From: an uncultured Flavobacteriaceae bacterium
GTDB taxonomy: Bacteria; Bacteroidota; Bacteroidia; Flavobacteriales; Flavobacteriaceae
Assembly (NCBI GenBank): GCA_938010765.1
Contig: CALLVX010000108.1
Location: 1-35,118 of the forward strand
Length of the DNA stretch: 35,118 bases
Direction: 5' to 3'
A program made the translations under genes and the position numbers. The notes beneath the pieces were generated by a model that ran no database searches, was not told the DNA's origin, and saw only the letters and a list, made by a program, of their open reading frames with translations. Of the stretch, positions 14,618-22,807 are shown in pieces; the first letter of the stretch is position 1; each line of letters starts with the position of its first letter.

Positions 14618-14789
14618 ATTGAGGCGAAAATTCATGGGTTTTTGCCATTTTAAAACCTTTTTTGAGTTGTATAGCAGGGCTACGAAAGGAAAAAAAGGTG
14701 AAAAAAAATCGTTTTTTAGCCAATTGAAATAGTCTAAATCACTTCTATAGTTACTTATTCAAAGTTATTAGTGAAAAAAAGTAATTTTC

Positions 14790-14810
14790 AACAATTTGGG
14801 AGTATGTTTT
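14790..14810 (-). promoter_or_regulatory. Candidate operator, copy 2
   Basis: The reverse complement reads AAAACATACTCCCA then AATTGTT, matching 11427-11446 with one inserted A. It lies 57 bp before the universal stress gene, so that gene may share regulation with the GalNAc locus. Confidence 0.45.
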
Positions 14811-14866
14811 GCCGTTGTTAAAATTTAGTTCAAGAGGCAATCATTAAATTAAAAATCTCGTATTTC

Positions 14867-15688
14867 ATGAAAAATATTATCGTACCCGTAGATTTCTCGG
14901 AACAATCAGAATATGCATTGAAAACGGCCGCATCGCTCGCACGAAAGTACGGGGCATCTCTTCTTATGGTGCATATGTTGGAACTGGCAGATGGGATTTT
15001 TTCAACCACGGACAACTCTAGTGCACAGCAAGCGGTTTTTTTGATCAAAGCCGCCGAGAAAAGATTCACCCAGTTTTTGGATAAAGATTATTTAGATGGA
15101 ATTTCAATTACGAAAATCGTAAAACCACATAAGGTATTCGCAGAGCTAAATGATATTGCCAAAGAACATGGGGCCGATTTGATTGTAATGGGTTCACATG
15201 GAAGTGATGGGCTTGAAGAGATTTTTGTAGGCTCAAATACAGAGAGAGTAGTACGTAATGCCGATATTCCGGTACTTGTGGTCAAAGAAGAACATACCGA
15301 TTTTAAAGTAGAACGTTTTTTGTTCGCTTGTGATTTTGAAGATGAAAGCCTTACCGCTTTTCAAAAGGCCAAATCTTTTGCAGAATTGGTATCCGCCGAG
15401 TTACAGTTGGTGTATATAAATACTCCGGGAGATTCTTTTTTAAGTAGCTCAGATGCCTATAACCGGGTGAACCAATTTTTGCAAAAAGCCTGTTCCGGTT
15501 TGGAAGTGACCATTCATAATGACTACAGTGTGGAAAAAGGTATTTTGAACTACAGTAAAATCGTTGGAGCAGATGCCATTGGTATCCCCACTCATGGTCG
15601 TAGTGGACTTGCGCATTTTTTTAGGGGTAGTATCGGGGAGGATGTTGCCAACCATGCAAAGATCCCGGTAGTAACTTTTAAAATATGA
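14867..15688 (+). CDS. Tandem universal stress protein (UspA family)
   Basis: Cytoplasmic protein of 273 residues with two Usp domains (about 1-140 and 146-273). The first begins NIIVPVDFSEQSEYALKTA and ends with the ATP-binding signature MGSHGSDGLEEIFVGSNTER (G-x2-G-x9-G-S). The second ends GIPTHGRSGLAHFFRGSIG, the same signature. Both halves keep the ATP motif. Tandem Usp proteins of this length are usual in Flavobacteriia, where they are linked to stress or starvation survival, with no defined substrate. It converges with the oxidoreductase gene 49 bp downstream. Confidence 0.88.
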   Translation: MKNIIVPVDFSEQSEYALKTAASLARKYGASLLMVHMLELADGIFSTTDNSSAQQAVFLIKAAEKRFTQFLDKDYLDGISITKIVKPHKVFAELNDIAKEHGADLIVMGSHGSDGLEEIFVGSNTERVVRNADIPVLVVKEEHTDFKVERFLFACDFEDESLTAFQKAKSFAELVSAELQLVYINTPGDSFLSSSDAYNRVNQFLQKACSGLEVTIHNDYSVEKGILNYSKIVGADAIGIPTHGRSGLAHFFRGSIGEDVANHAKIPVVTFKI

Positions 15689-15737
15689 TGAATCGTTATA
15701 GACGGGTTAGGGTTATATTTCTTCATCTTGTAATTGG

Positions 15738-17129
15738 CTAAACCAATTTCATTCCTATAGGATCCCAATTGACCGGTTTTTTTTGAAAATAACTTTCGTT
15801 GGCCAATAATGCCGCACCTGCCGCGCGCAATCCGAATGAAGGATCTTGTATTACAATGCTATTTCCTCGAATTGCCTCAAAAAAATTGTAAAAATGGTCA
15901 TAATGGGCACCCTTATAGTCGCGCGGCGCTTCCCAGGTGGTGGTTCCTGTTTTTAGTTTTGAAGATCGGGTATCAAGGTTCTGTTGGGCGTAGCCATCTT
16001 TTATCTTTTCCTGCATGGCTTCTGTATAAGCGATTAAGGAATAACCGCCAGGAACCATTCCTAATTTTGAACGTGTTAGTTTTACGGAGTTTTGCCCTAC
16101 TTCCATTTCCCCTTCGGTACCGATCAATTTAAATCCGCCACCGCCACCATTTCCCGCAATAAAGTTGATTCGAAAGGCTGCGTTAAATGCAGCATGGGTA
16201 GCGGTCTTTGGGTAGTCGTATAAGGTAATTGTTACGTCGGGTACATCACGCCCATCGTTCCAGTAGCGAAGTCCACCGGTAGAAAGGGCCCTATTAGGTC
16301 CGTGAGAACTTAACACATGGTTCAAAGTCGAGAAGGCATGCACAAAAAGATCCCCCGCGACACCAGTACCGTAATCTTGGTAGTTTCTCCATCTGAAAAA
16401 ACGTTTTAGCTCATATGGAACCTTGGGTGCCTTTCCTAGAAAAGAATCAAAATCGATGGTGTCTGGATTCGCGTCTGGCGGAATTGGATATTGCCATGCA
16501 CCTTCGGCCGAGTAGCGATCATCGTACATATCGAGCATTACAATTTCGCCGATGGCACCTTCTTCGTACAACTGTTTTGCTTTTTCGTTTCCAAGCGATG
16601 CCATGCCTTGACTCCCTATTTGGCAAATTTTTCCCGAAACGGTATGGGCCTTAATAATAGCCTGTCCCTCTTCGGGTTTTTGTACCATCGGTTTTTCACA
16701 GTAAACGGCTTTCCCGGCTTTGAGAGCGTCGATGGTAATTTTTTTATGCCAATGGTCTGGAGTGGCAATAATAATGGCATCGATGTCTTTACGGGCTAAA
16801 AGCGCGCGATAGTCCCGAGTAGTAAAGATATCATCGCCCCAGAGTTCTTTTGCCCTCGTATGCCGACCGTCGTAGAGATCACAAACGGCCACTAATTTCA
16901 CGCCACTTACTTGTAAGGCAGTATTGGTGTCATAGATTCCTTGAATACCGGCGCCTATAAGTCCTAGGTTGATATGGTCATTTGCAGCATAATCGATTTC
17001 TATATAGGATCTATATAACTGTAAGGTTTCATCTTGAGGAGCCCCAAATACAAAGGGGGCAGATGTTATGGCCGCTGAGCTAAGACCGGCCTTTTTTAAA
17101 AAAGATCTTCTTGAAGTATTTTTTTTCAT
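15738..17129 (-). CDS. Tat-exported Gfo/Idh/MocA family oxidoreductase
   Basis: A 463-residue NAD(P)-dependent oxidoreductase. Tat signal: SRRSFLKKAGLSSAAITSA. Rossmann motif: INLGLIGAGIQG (about residue 54). Unlike the GH109 neighbour it keeps the classic EKP motif (AVYCEKPMVQKPEEGQ), and the second-domain block FRWRNYQDYGTGVAGDLFVH is typical of exported Bacteroidota members acting on sugars. The true substrate cannot be read from sequence. It is downstream of the toroid lipoprotein on the same strand with a 180-bp gap that includes a repeat at 17150, so it may have its own promoter. Confidence 0.82.
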   Translation of the reverse strand: MKKNTSRRSFLKKAGLSSAAITSAPFVFGAPQDETLQLYRSYIEIDYAANDHINLGLIGAGIQGIYDTNTALQVSGVKLVAVCDLYDGRHTRAKELWGDDIFTTRDYRALLARKDIDAIIIATPDHWHKKITIDALKAGKAVYCEKPMVQKPEEGQAIIKAHTVSGKICQIGSQGMASLGNEKAKQLYEEGAIGEIVMLDMYDDRYSAEGAWQYPIPPDANPDTIDFDSFLGKAPKVPYELKRFFRWRNYQDYGTGVAGDLFVHAFSTLNHVLSSHGPNRALSTGGLRYWNDGRDVPDVTITLYDYPKTATHAAFNAAFRINFIAGNGGGGGFKLIGTEGEMEVGQNSVKLTRSKLGMVPGGYSLIAYTEAMQEKIKDGYAQQNLDTRSSKLKTGTTTWEAPRDYKGAHYDHFYNFFEAIRGNSIVIQDPSFGLRAAGAALLANESYFQKKPVNWDPIGMKLV

Positions 17130-17149
17130 GATACGCTGTTTTCAATCGA

Positions 17150-17170
17150 GAAGTGATTTGAAATTTTTGG
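17150..17170 (+). repeat. 21-bp repeat GAAGTGATTTGAA..., copy 2
   Basis: Same as 14597-14617 with A for C at position 14. It lies 21 bp upstream of the oxidoreductase start. The remainder of 17130-17310 shows nothing else clear. Confidence 0.4.
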
Positions 17171-17310
17171 TCAATTGAAAAAGTTGAAACAACTTTTAAA
17201 ACAAAACCGCCATGAATTTACGCTTTTCTAAATGGATGACAAGGTGCAAGTAACTGTAAAATTTAGGCTGTAGTAGATCAGTGCCAGGTTTCAATTTCGA
17301 TGGTGCTTCC

Positions 17311-18522
17311 TTATTGCGAAATCCAAAACATATCGGCAAGAGGAATGTCTTTTTCATACCCTATTGCAAAAGGGTCGAAGCCCGCTTTGGCCATCAGATA
17401 CCATGCAGTAGAGGATAAAGCTGGGGTAATATCGGCATGGTCCCATAGGTCATTGGCACCATAGGTACTTCCAAAATTAGTAGTATAAGGAATGCCTTCG
17501 GATTCGGTGATAGTAGGGCTACTTATAAATGACTTCTCTAGCTCGGTCAATAAGTTTTCGGCTTTTCTAAGATCACCGTTGGTTTTAAAGGCCAATGCCA
17601 TTTGGGCAGTTCCCTCTAGCCAAACTACATCCTTATCGGCATCAAAACAATAGCCAGTGATGGCAACTCCCGTAACCTTAGCTATTTGGGTAGTAAGAAA
17701 CCAATCGTCTCCCTTATAAAGGTTTGTTTGAGGAAAATTTTTAAAGACCCCTTGGCCTATGGAAAGCAAATCTAACGCATAGGTATGCTTTGGATTTTCG
17801 GGCCAGGCCATCAATGTTTTTTCATCTGCATTCCACCGTTCGCTTTTTAAGTAGCGCAGAATACCCCTATGAAAATCGTCATAACCAGGAACGGCATTAA
17901 AGGCCGTAACAATACCCTCGGTTACTTTATGAATTTGGCTGCCATCTTCGTTTTCACCACCCCATAATCCGCCATCTTCATCTTGTAATGAACGAATCCA
18001 AGATTCGATCGTTTCGCTCATTTGAAGGTATTTTTGATTGCCAGTAGCTGCATGATAGTTATGAATAGCGATTAGCAACCATGCATTATCACCTAACCAT
18101 CTTCTACTGCCGTTGCTACCTTCGCCATTTCGAAACTGGTAGTATCCGCCATTCCCTTCCAAAAGTTCTGATTGAACCCTTTGATTAAAAAAATCTAGAA
18201 TGGTTTCCGCTTTCTCGATTTCTCCTTGTTGAATGAATACTAGAGTGGTTAATGAATTGTCGTAAAGTGATACGAAATCCGAATTTTCGGTACTCTCCAT
18301 CAAACCGCTTGGTAATTGCATTCCGGAAACCCACTGGTAGCTCGAGTTTTGAGTTGTTTCTGCGGGTTCTTCTATTGGGTCGGTGTCGGTAGTTTCTTCT
18401 TGATTTTCGGCTGGCAGTGCTGCAATTTCGTTTTCTAAAGTCGATGTTTCCTCCAAGTCGGCAACACTACAGGAAAGTAGACCAAGGGTACAAAAAGTAA
18501 GAAAAAAGCAGTTTTTAATCAT
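17311..18522 (-). CDS. Predicted alpha/alpha-toroid lipoprotein (six-hairpin glycosidase-like)
   Basis: About 403 residues from the preferred start MIKNCFFLTFCTLGLLSC, which gives a lipoprotein signal with lipobox LLSC; the frame is open to an ATG at 18552. The -7 box at 18564-18557 puts transcription start near 18550, which also favours the inner start. After a Glu/Thr-rich linker (about residues 25-60) the body shows the helix-pair rhythm of an alpha/alpha toroid, with conserved-looking aromatic patches RRWLGDNAWLLIAIHNYH, DEDGGLWGG, VWLEGTAQMALAF and DLWDHADITPALSSTAWYLM. These resemble glycosidase-like toroids that bind sugars, but I cannot name the family or identify catalytic acids with confidence. 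Probably outer-membrane or periplasmic. Confidence 0.65.
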   Translation of the reverse strand: MIKNCFFLTFCTLGLLSCSVADLEETSTLENEIAALPAENQEETTDTDPIEEPAETTQNSSYQWVSGMQLPSGLMESTENSDFVSLYDNSLTTLVFIQQGEIEKAETILDFFNQRVQSELLEGNGGYYQFRNGEGSNGSRRWLGDNAWLLIAIHNYHAATGNQKYLQMSETIESWIRSLQDEDGGLWGGENEDGSQIHKVTEGIVTAFNAVPGYDDFHRGILRYLKSERWNADEKTLMAWPENPKHTYALDLLSIGQGVFKNFPQTNLYKGDDWFLTTQIAKVTGVAITGYCFDADKDVVWLEGTAQMALAFKTNGDLRKAENLLTELEKSFISSPTITESEGIPYTTNFGSTYGANDLWDHADITPALSSTAWYLMAKAGFDPFAIGYEKDIPLADMFWISQ

Positions 18523-18556
18523 ACGTCTTTTGAGTATAGAAACACTATTCACAAAG

Positions 18557-18564
18557 CAAAATTA
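18557..18564 (-). promoter_or_regulatory. -7 box of the toroid lipoprotein gene
   Basis: TAATTTTG on the minus strand fits TAnnTTTG exactly. It leaves a 5' leader of about 30 nt to the ATG at 18522. Confidence 0.5.
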
Positions 18565-18803
18565 AAAACTTTTGATCTGACTATAAGCCATAGGCGATAT
18601 ACTGCAAAAAAAACCGGGGAATGCAAGCTACAGTCCCTTTGAACCCAATTTTTTGGCTTTAAACGAAAAGACATAAAACCGTTCGTCGAGGGTATATGAT
18701 CTATATCCTAAATTATGTATCATTTCCTTTTGGTACGTTAAGGGGTATAACAAAAACCAGTCAAGGGTTCAAATAGTAAAAAACCTTTAGTATATTTGCC
18801 CCG

Positions 18804-18875
18804 TTGTGTTGTGACCCATACTTCTTAGAAGTTAAGGGCCAATGAAAGGCTTTCCAAGTTGGGAGGCTTTTTTTG
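18804..18875 (+). ncRNA. Candidate small RNA with own promoter and terminator
   Basis: A perfect -7 box TATATTTG (18791-18798) is followed by about 70 nt without a reading frame. The segment ends in a stem CTTTCCA/TGGGAGG (two G-T pairs, loop AGT) and seven Ts (18868-18874). It also contains CTTCTTAGAAG. No plus-strand gene follows for 560 bp, so it is not simply a leader. It is not a tRNA or any RNA family I recognise. Confidence 0.35.
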
Positions 18876-19017
18876 TATACAGAGATTACGAATAGCCGGT
18901 CTCTATGACTGCATACTAAAAATAGCGCTACCTCATAGCTCTTAGGGGGTCTTTTTTTAAACTCCCTCAAGATATCTGTTTCCTTAGGAGTTAGGTAATT
19001 TGAGAAAGTCGGGTTTA

Positions 19018-19251
19018 GTTAGGTTGGTCTTCTAAGGTCTTTTTAATTTTTCTAAATACATCAAGAAGTTTCCATTCATCCTCGGTCTTTTGGCCTGGGA
19101 GTTCATTCAAGTAATAACCATTTTTGAAGTTCTTTTGGCCAATAACTGAGCGGTTTTTAAGCTCCCGATTATTGTGCTTAGCATACGCAAGCATAATATA
19201 TGGGCATGTGCTATAATACCGAGCTCTATTTCGCTCAGTAGGTTCCTTCAA
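19018..19251 (-). CDS. Small hypothetical protein (78 aa)
   Basis: Charged protein without signal or membrane segment; the C-terminal part TEDEWKLLDVFRKIKKTLED should form an amphipathic helix. I do not recognise it. It is the only plausible frame in the 880-bp spacer 18553-19433 and could be a chance frame or the remnant of a larger gene. The remaining spacer shows no gene apart from the candidate small RNA. Confidence 0.3.
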
Positions 19252-19433
19252 TTAAAAAGACAAATAAAAAACCGGAAGGACTCGGCGCGAGAATTATTTT
19301 TACCGTTTATGGGTTCGAAGCTTTAAATGAAGTGCATTTTTATGCTATTCATTGGACTATATTGAAGATGTATTTTTGGGGCTTCCAGAAAAAAATATTG
19401 TAATTTTAGGCGATAAAAAAATCATATTTTCCT

Positions 19434-20591
19434 ATGCCAATGTATCATAAATTAGGGAAGATTCCGCCCAAAAGACACACCATATTCAAAAAGGAAGACG
19501 GCTCACTGCACTACGAGCAGCTGTTTGGAACCATAGGCTTCGATGGGATGTCATCGCTTATGTACCACTTGCACCGGCCAACACAGGTGCAGGAGGTGGG
19601 TAAAACCTTGGATATTGCTCCACGGGCTGCCGTAGCACATAATATAAAATCACGGTTGTTAAAGGGTTTCGAAATAAGACCTGAAGATGATTTTTTAGAT
19701 AGTAGGAAAACCATCTTATTTAATTCGGATGTGCATGTGGGACTAGCAGCACCTAAAAAGTCGATGACCGATTATTTTTATAAGAATACCGATGCCGATG
19801 AACTGCTTTTTATTCATCAAGGTACCGGTACGCTTAAAACGATGTTGGGAGAGATTCCCTTTGAATATGGTGACTATCTTTTAATTCCACGCGGAATGAT
19901 TTATCAGATAGCATTCGACACCGACGATAATCGGTTATTGATTACCGAAAGCTACCATCCGATATATACTCCAAAACGATATCGAAATTGGTTCGGCCAA
20001 CATTTGGAGCATTCTCCCTTTTGTGAGCGGGATTTTAAACTGCCACAAAATTTACAGACACATGATGAAAAGGGAACTTTTTTGATGAAAGTAAAAAAGC
20101 AAGGGCAGCTGCATCATCTAGAATATGCGACCCACCCCTTTGATGTCGTAGGCTGGGACGGATATAACTTTCCGTATGGTTTTTCAATACATAACTTTGA
20201 GCCTATCACGGGGCGCGTGCATCAACCACCCCCGGTACACCAAACCTTTGAAACCAGTGCTTTTGTGGTTTGCTCTTTTTGCCCACGAATGTATGACTAC
20301 CACCCGCAAGCCATTCCGGCTCCCTATAATCATTCAAATATCGATTCGGATGAGGTCTTGTATTATGTGGATGGGGATTTTATGAGCCGAAAAGGAATAG
20401 ATCAGGGGTATATTTCCCTACATCCCGCCGGTATTCCACACGGACCCCACCCTGGGACCTATGAAGCAAGTATCGGAAAATCAAAAACAGAGGAATTGGC
20501 CGTGATGATCGATACTTTTAAACCCTTGCAACTTACCCAGGCCGCTTTGGACATCGATGATGGTAAATACTATCAAAGTTGGTTGGAGTAA
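19434..20591 (+). CDS. hmgA: Homogentisate 1,2-dioxygenase
   Basis: Cytoplasmic non-haem iron dioxygenase of 385 residues that opens the ring of homogentisate to maleylacetoacetate in Phe/Tyr breakdown. The N-terminal part has the cupin-like MYHLHRPTQ. The C-terminal iron site is clear: NHSNIDSDEVLYYVDGDF supplies the His/Glu ligands and ISLHPAGIPHGPHPG the last His; HQPPPVHQTFET precedes them. Bacteroidota members are shorter than the ~440-residue proteobacterial and human enzymes, and 385 fits. The usual neighbour, hydroxyphenylpyruvate dioxygenase, is absent here, and the gene instead converges on the hut operon. TAATTTTA at 19401 may be a weak -7 box. Start ATG (MPMYHKLGK) has no competitor. 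Confidence 0.88.
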   Translation: MPMYHKLGKIPPKRHTIFKKEDGSLHYEQLFGTIGFDGMSSLMYHLHRPTQVQEVGKTLDIAPRAAVAHNIKSRLLKGFEIRPEDDFLDSRKTILFNSDVHVGLAAPKKSMTDYFYKNTDADELLFIHQGTGTLKTMLGEIPFEYGDYLLIPRGMIYQIAFDTDDNRLLITESYHPIYTPKRYRNWFGQHLEHSPFCERDFKLPQNLQTHDEKGTFLMKVKKQGQLHHLEYATHPFDVVGWDGYNFPYGFSIHNFEPITGRVHQPPPVHQTFETSAFVVCSFCPRMYDYHPQAIPAPYNHSNIDSDEVLYYVDGDFMSRKGIDQGYISLHPAGIPHGPHPGTYEASIGKSKTEELAVMIDTFKPLQLTQAALDIDDGKYYQSWLE

Positions 20592-20619
20592 AAAAACCGT
20601 TCGTTACCTGTTTTTTAAG
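20590..20619. terminator. Possible weak bidirectional terminator between hmgA and hutF
   Basis: AAAAAAC ... GTTTTTT inverted repeat with a 12-nt loop between the two convergent stop codons. A/T-only stem, so low confidence. Confidence 0.3.
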
Positions 20620-21983
20620 TCCGAAAGTACCTTTGTAAAGTTGTTATGGATTTGGGATGTTTTTATATCTTGATTAGTGAATTGATGTAGTTTGCCATGC
20701 GATATGGTACCTATTTGCATCGAGTTATCAGCGGCATACACCAAGGTCGAAGCCATATTCTTCATGGAGGTCGAAGCCAATAGGGGATGGGATAGATTAA
20801 ATAGCGACGCGTTCAAAGGCGCACCGATCTGAAAGAAATTTTCACAAGAATCGCCCATCGCCTTTCTCCCAGAAATAGTGGCCATATGTAAAGCATAAAA
20901 ACCACTGTCGCCCGCAGCAAAAAAGGTGAAGGTGTTTCTTTTATGGGTATGCAATCGTTGTCCATAATCTAATATACGGAGCTCCTCTAGGGGATTTAGA
21001 CCAATATGGCTGTCCGTACCGATGCTCCATTTGCCTCCTGCCTCCTGAAATTTTCTAAGCGGAAAAAGACCGTCTCCCAAATTACCTTCGGTACTCGGGC
21101 ATAGCACCACATGCGCTTTGCTTTTGGCAAGCCGAATGGTTTCATCGATAGTCATGTGGGTCGCATGCACCAAATGAAATCGATCGTTCAATCTAAGAGT
21201 GTCCAATAGCCACTCCACTGGTCGCTTGCCTAGATAGCCTATGGCATCGTCAATTTCTTTTAACTGTTCGGAAACATGGATATGAAAAGGCATGTCTTGT
21301 GGACCCGAATCCGCAATTCTAACAATGTCAGCCGGTTCTACCCCTCTTAATGAGTGAATACCAATACCAATATTCGCATGCTGATAGTCTTTGGTGGCCT
21401 TGACGCTAGCTTCCAGAAGTTTTAAATAATCATCGTTGGTAGCTGAAATGAATCTACGTTGTCGTGGGTTGGGAGCTTGGCCAAAACCTCCTTTTTGATA
21501 ATAAATGGGGACTAACGTAATGCCGATTCCCGCAGTTTTTGCGGCCTCGACCAAACGGCTTCCCATTTCAGCCCTATTGCTATAAGGTTTCCCGTTCTTA
21601 TCGTGATGAACATACTGAAATTCCACCACGTTGGTGTACCCATGGCGCAGCATTTCACTATAAAGCATGCTGGCAATTGCTTGCATTTGATCGGGGTCGA
21701 TGCTGAGTGCCAATTGATACATGGCTTCGCGCCAACCCCAAAAGTCATCTTGCTTACCACTTTGCCGGTGTCTTTCTGCAATACCGGCCATGGCATATTG
21801 AAAAGCATGGGAATGCGCATTTTGAAAACCTGGGACTGCTGCCCCATCTATATGTTCGACAGCGCCGTTTTTTTTATCATATTCACTTACGTCCGTTATC
21901 TTACCATTGGCATCGACGGTAACGCTGGCATTTTCTAGCCATCCTTTGTTTTGTAACAAGGCTTTGAATACATACGTTTTCAT
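20604..21983 (-). CDS. hutF: Formimidoylglutamate deiminase
   Basis: A 459-residue amidohydrolase-superfamily enzyme that converts N-formimidoyl-L-glutamate to N-formyl-L-glutamate and ammonia, step four of the five-step histidine pathway. Metal and substrate motifs: PGFQNAHSHAFQYAMAG (about residue 50), HIHVSEQLKEIDD, LVHATHMTIDE, CPSTEGNLGDGLFPL and GTDSHIGLNPLEELR. The last two separate HutF from other guanine-deaminase-like members. Last gene of the hut operon; its ATG overlaps the hutG stop in an ATGA at 21980-21983, implying translational coupling. It works in series with HutG next to it, which excludes the one-step formimidoylglutamase route. Confidence 0.92.
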   Translation of the reverse strand: MKTYVFKALLQNKGWLENASVTVDANGKITDVSEYDKKNGAVEHIDGAAVPGFQNAHSHAFQYAMAGIAERHRQSGKQDDFWGWREAMYQLALSIDPDQMQAIASMLYSEMLRHGYTNVVEFQYVHHDKNGKPYSNRAEMGSRLVEAAKTAGIGITLVPIYYQKGGFGQAPNPRQRRFISATNDDYLKLLEASVKATKDYQHANIGIGIHSLRGVEPADIVRIADSGPQDMPFHIHVSEQLKEIDDAIGYLGKRPVEWLLDTLRLNDRFHLVHATHMTIDETIRLAKSKAHVVLCPSTEGNLGDGLFPLRKFQEAGGKWSIGTDSHIGLNPLEELRILDYGQRLHTHKRNTFTFFAAGDSGFYALHMATISGRKAMGDSCENFFQIGAPLNASLFNLSHPLLASTSMKNMASTLVYAADNSMQIGTISHGKLHQFTNQDIKTSQIHNNFTKVLSDLKNR

Positions 21984-22786
21984 ACGAGTGAATTAACGGT
22001 GATTGCCAGATGCTCAAGAGTTGCTCTGAGTACTTTTTTTACCTCCTTCGCGCGCCTTTTGTTATACGTAATTTCATTATCGTCCATATAGAGGGTCTTA
22101 TTCATTTCTAATTGAAGGCAATGCGTTCCCTCCGCCGGCTTTCCAAAATATCGGGTAATATGGCCTCCTTTAAACGGAGTGTTATGCTGCACATGATAGT
22201 TGCTAGAACTCAATTGCTCAAGGGCCGTAGTAATAATTTGGGAATGCGCCGTTTTCTCGTCATTGTTGCCCAATATCATATCGGGGAACGGATCTTCTTG
22301 AATAGTACTTACCCGATGCCGAATAGAATGCGCATCCCAGAGTACTACCTTTCCAAAAGTTGTTTTTCTTTCGTTTAATAGTTGTTCAAGGGCCTTGTAG
22401 TAGGGCCAATAAAAGGCATTGAGCCGTCTCGTTATTTCTTCCGAATCGGGCTTCTTTCCCTTTTTGTAAATATTATTTCCATAAAAATCGGTGGTCGGGG
22501 TGATAGATGTTATTAGCCGATCGTCATTGTAAAGCGGTACACTTTCAGGGTCGCGGTTAAGGTCGATTACCCAACGACTTAAATTGGCCTTGATCAAGGT
22601 GATACCCAATTCAGAGGCAAAATCATACAATTTATGAACATACCAATCTGTATCGTCAAGATGGCGCAGCTGCTGTTTCCTATACTGCCCTTTAAGTTCG
22701 GACGGGAATTTGGTGCCTGAGTGCGGCACACTGATAACAATGGGCACCGGGTCGGTTTTAGGAGGTATTATTTTAAATAATTGCAT
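21980..22786 (-). CDS. hutG: N-formylglutamate amidohydrolase
   Basis: Cytoplasmic enzyme of 268 residues of the FGase family, cleaving N-formyl-L-glutamate to glutamate and formate. Motifs: VISVPHSGTKFP at the N-terminus, LDDTDWYVHKLY, NLSRWVIDLNRDPES and LWDAHSIRHRVS, with HCLQLEMNKTLYMDD near the end. This is the deformylase type of HutG, not the arginase-like formimidoylglutamase that shares the name, so it fits the neighbouring HutF. It follows hutU by 21 bp and overlaps hutF by 4 bp. Confidence 0.9.
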   Translation of the reverse strand: MQLFKIIPPKTDPVPIVISVPHSGTKFPSELKGQYRKQQLRHLDDTDWYVHKLYDFASELGITLIKANLSRWVIDLNRDPESVPLYNDDRLITSITPTTDFYGNNIYKKGKKPDSEEITRRLNAFYWPYYKALEQLLNERKTTFGKVVLWDAHSIRHRVSTIQEDPFPDMILGNNDEKTAHSQIITTALEQLSSSNYHVQHNTPFKGGHITRYFGKPAEGTHCLQLEMNKTLYMDDNEITYNKRRAKEVKKVLRATLEHLAITVNSLV

Positions 22787-22807
22787 ACATACTAAGCATT
22801 GATCAAA

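Noticed and set aside
19281..19325. GGTTCGAAGC looked like a tRNA T-loop.
   Set aside because: No acceptor, D or anticodon stems can be formed around it.
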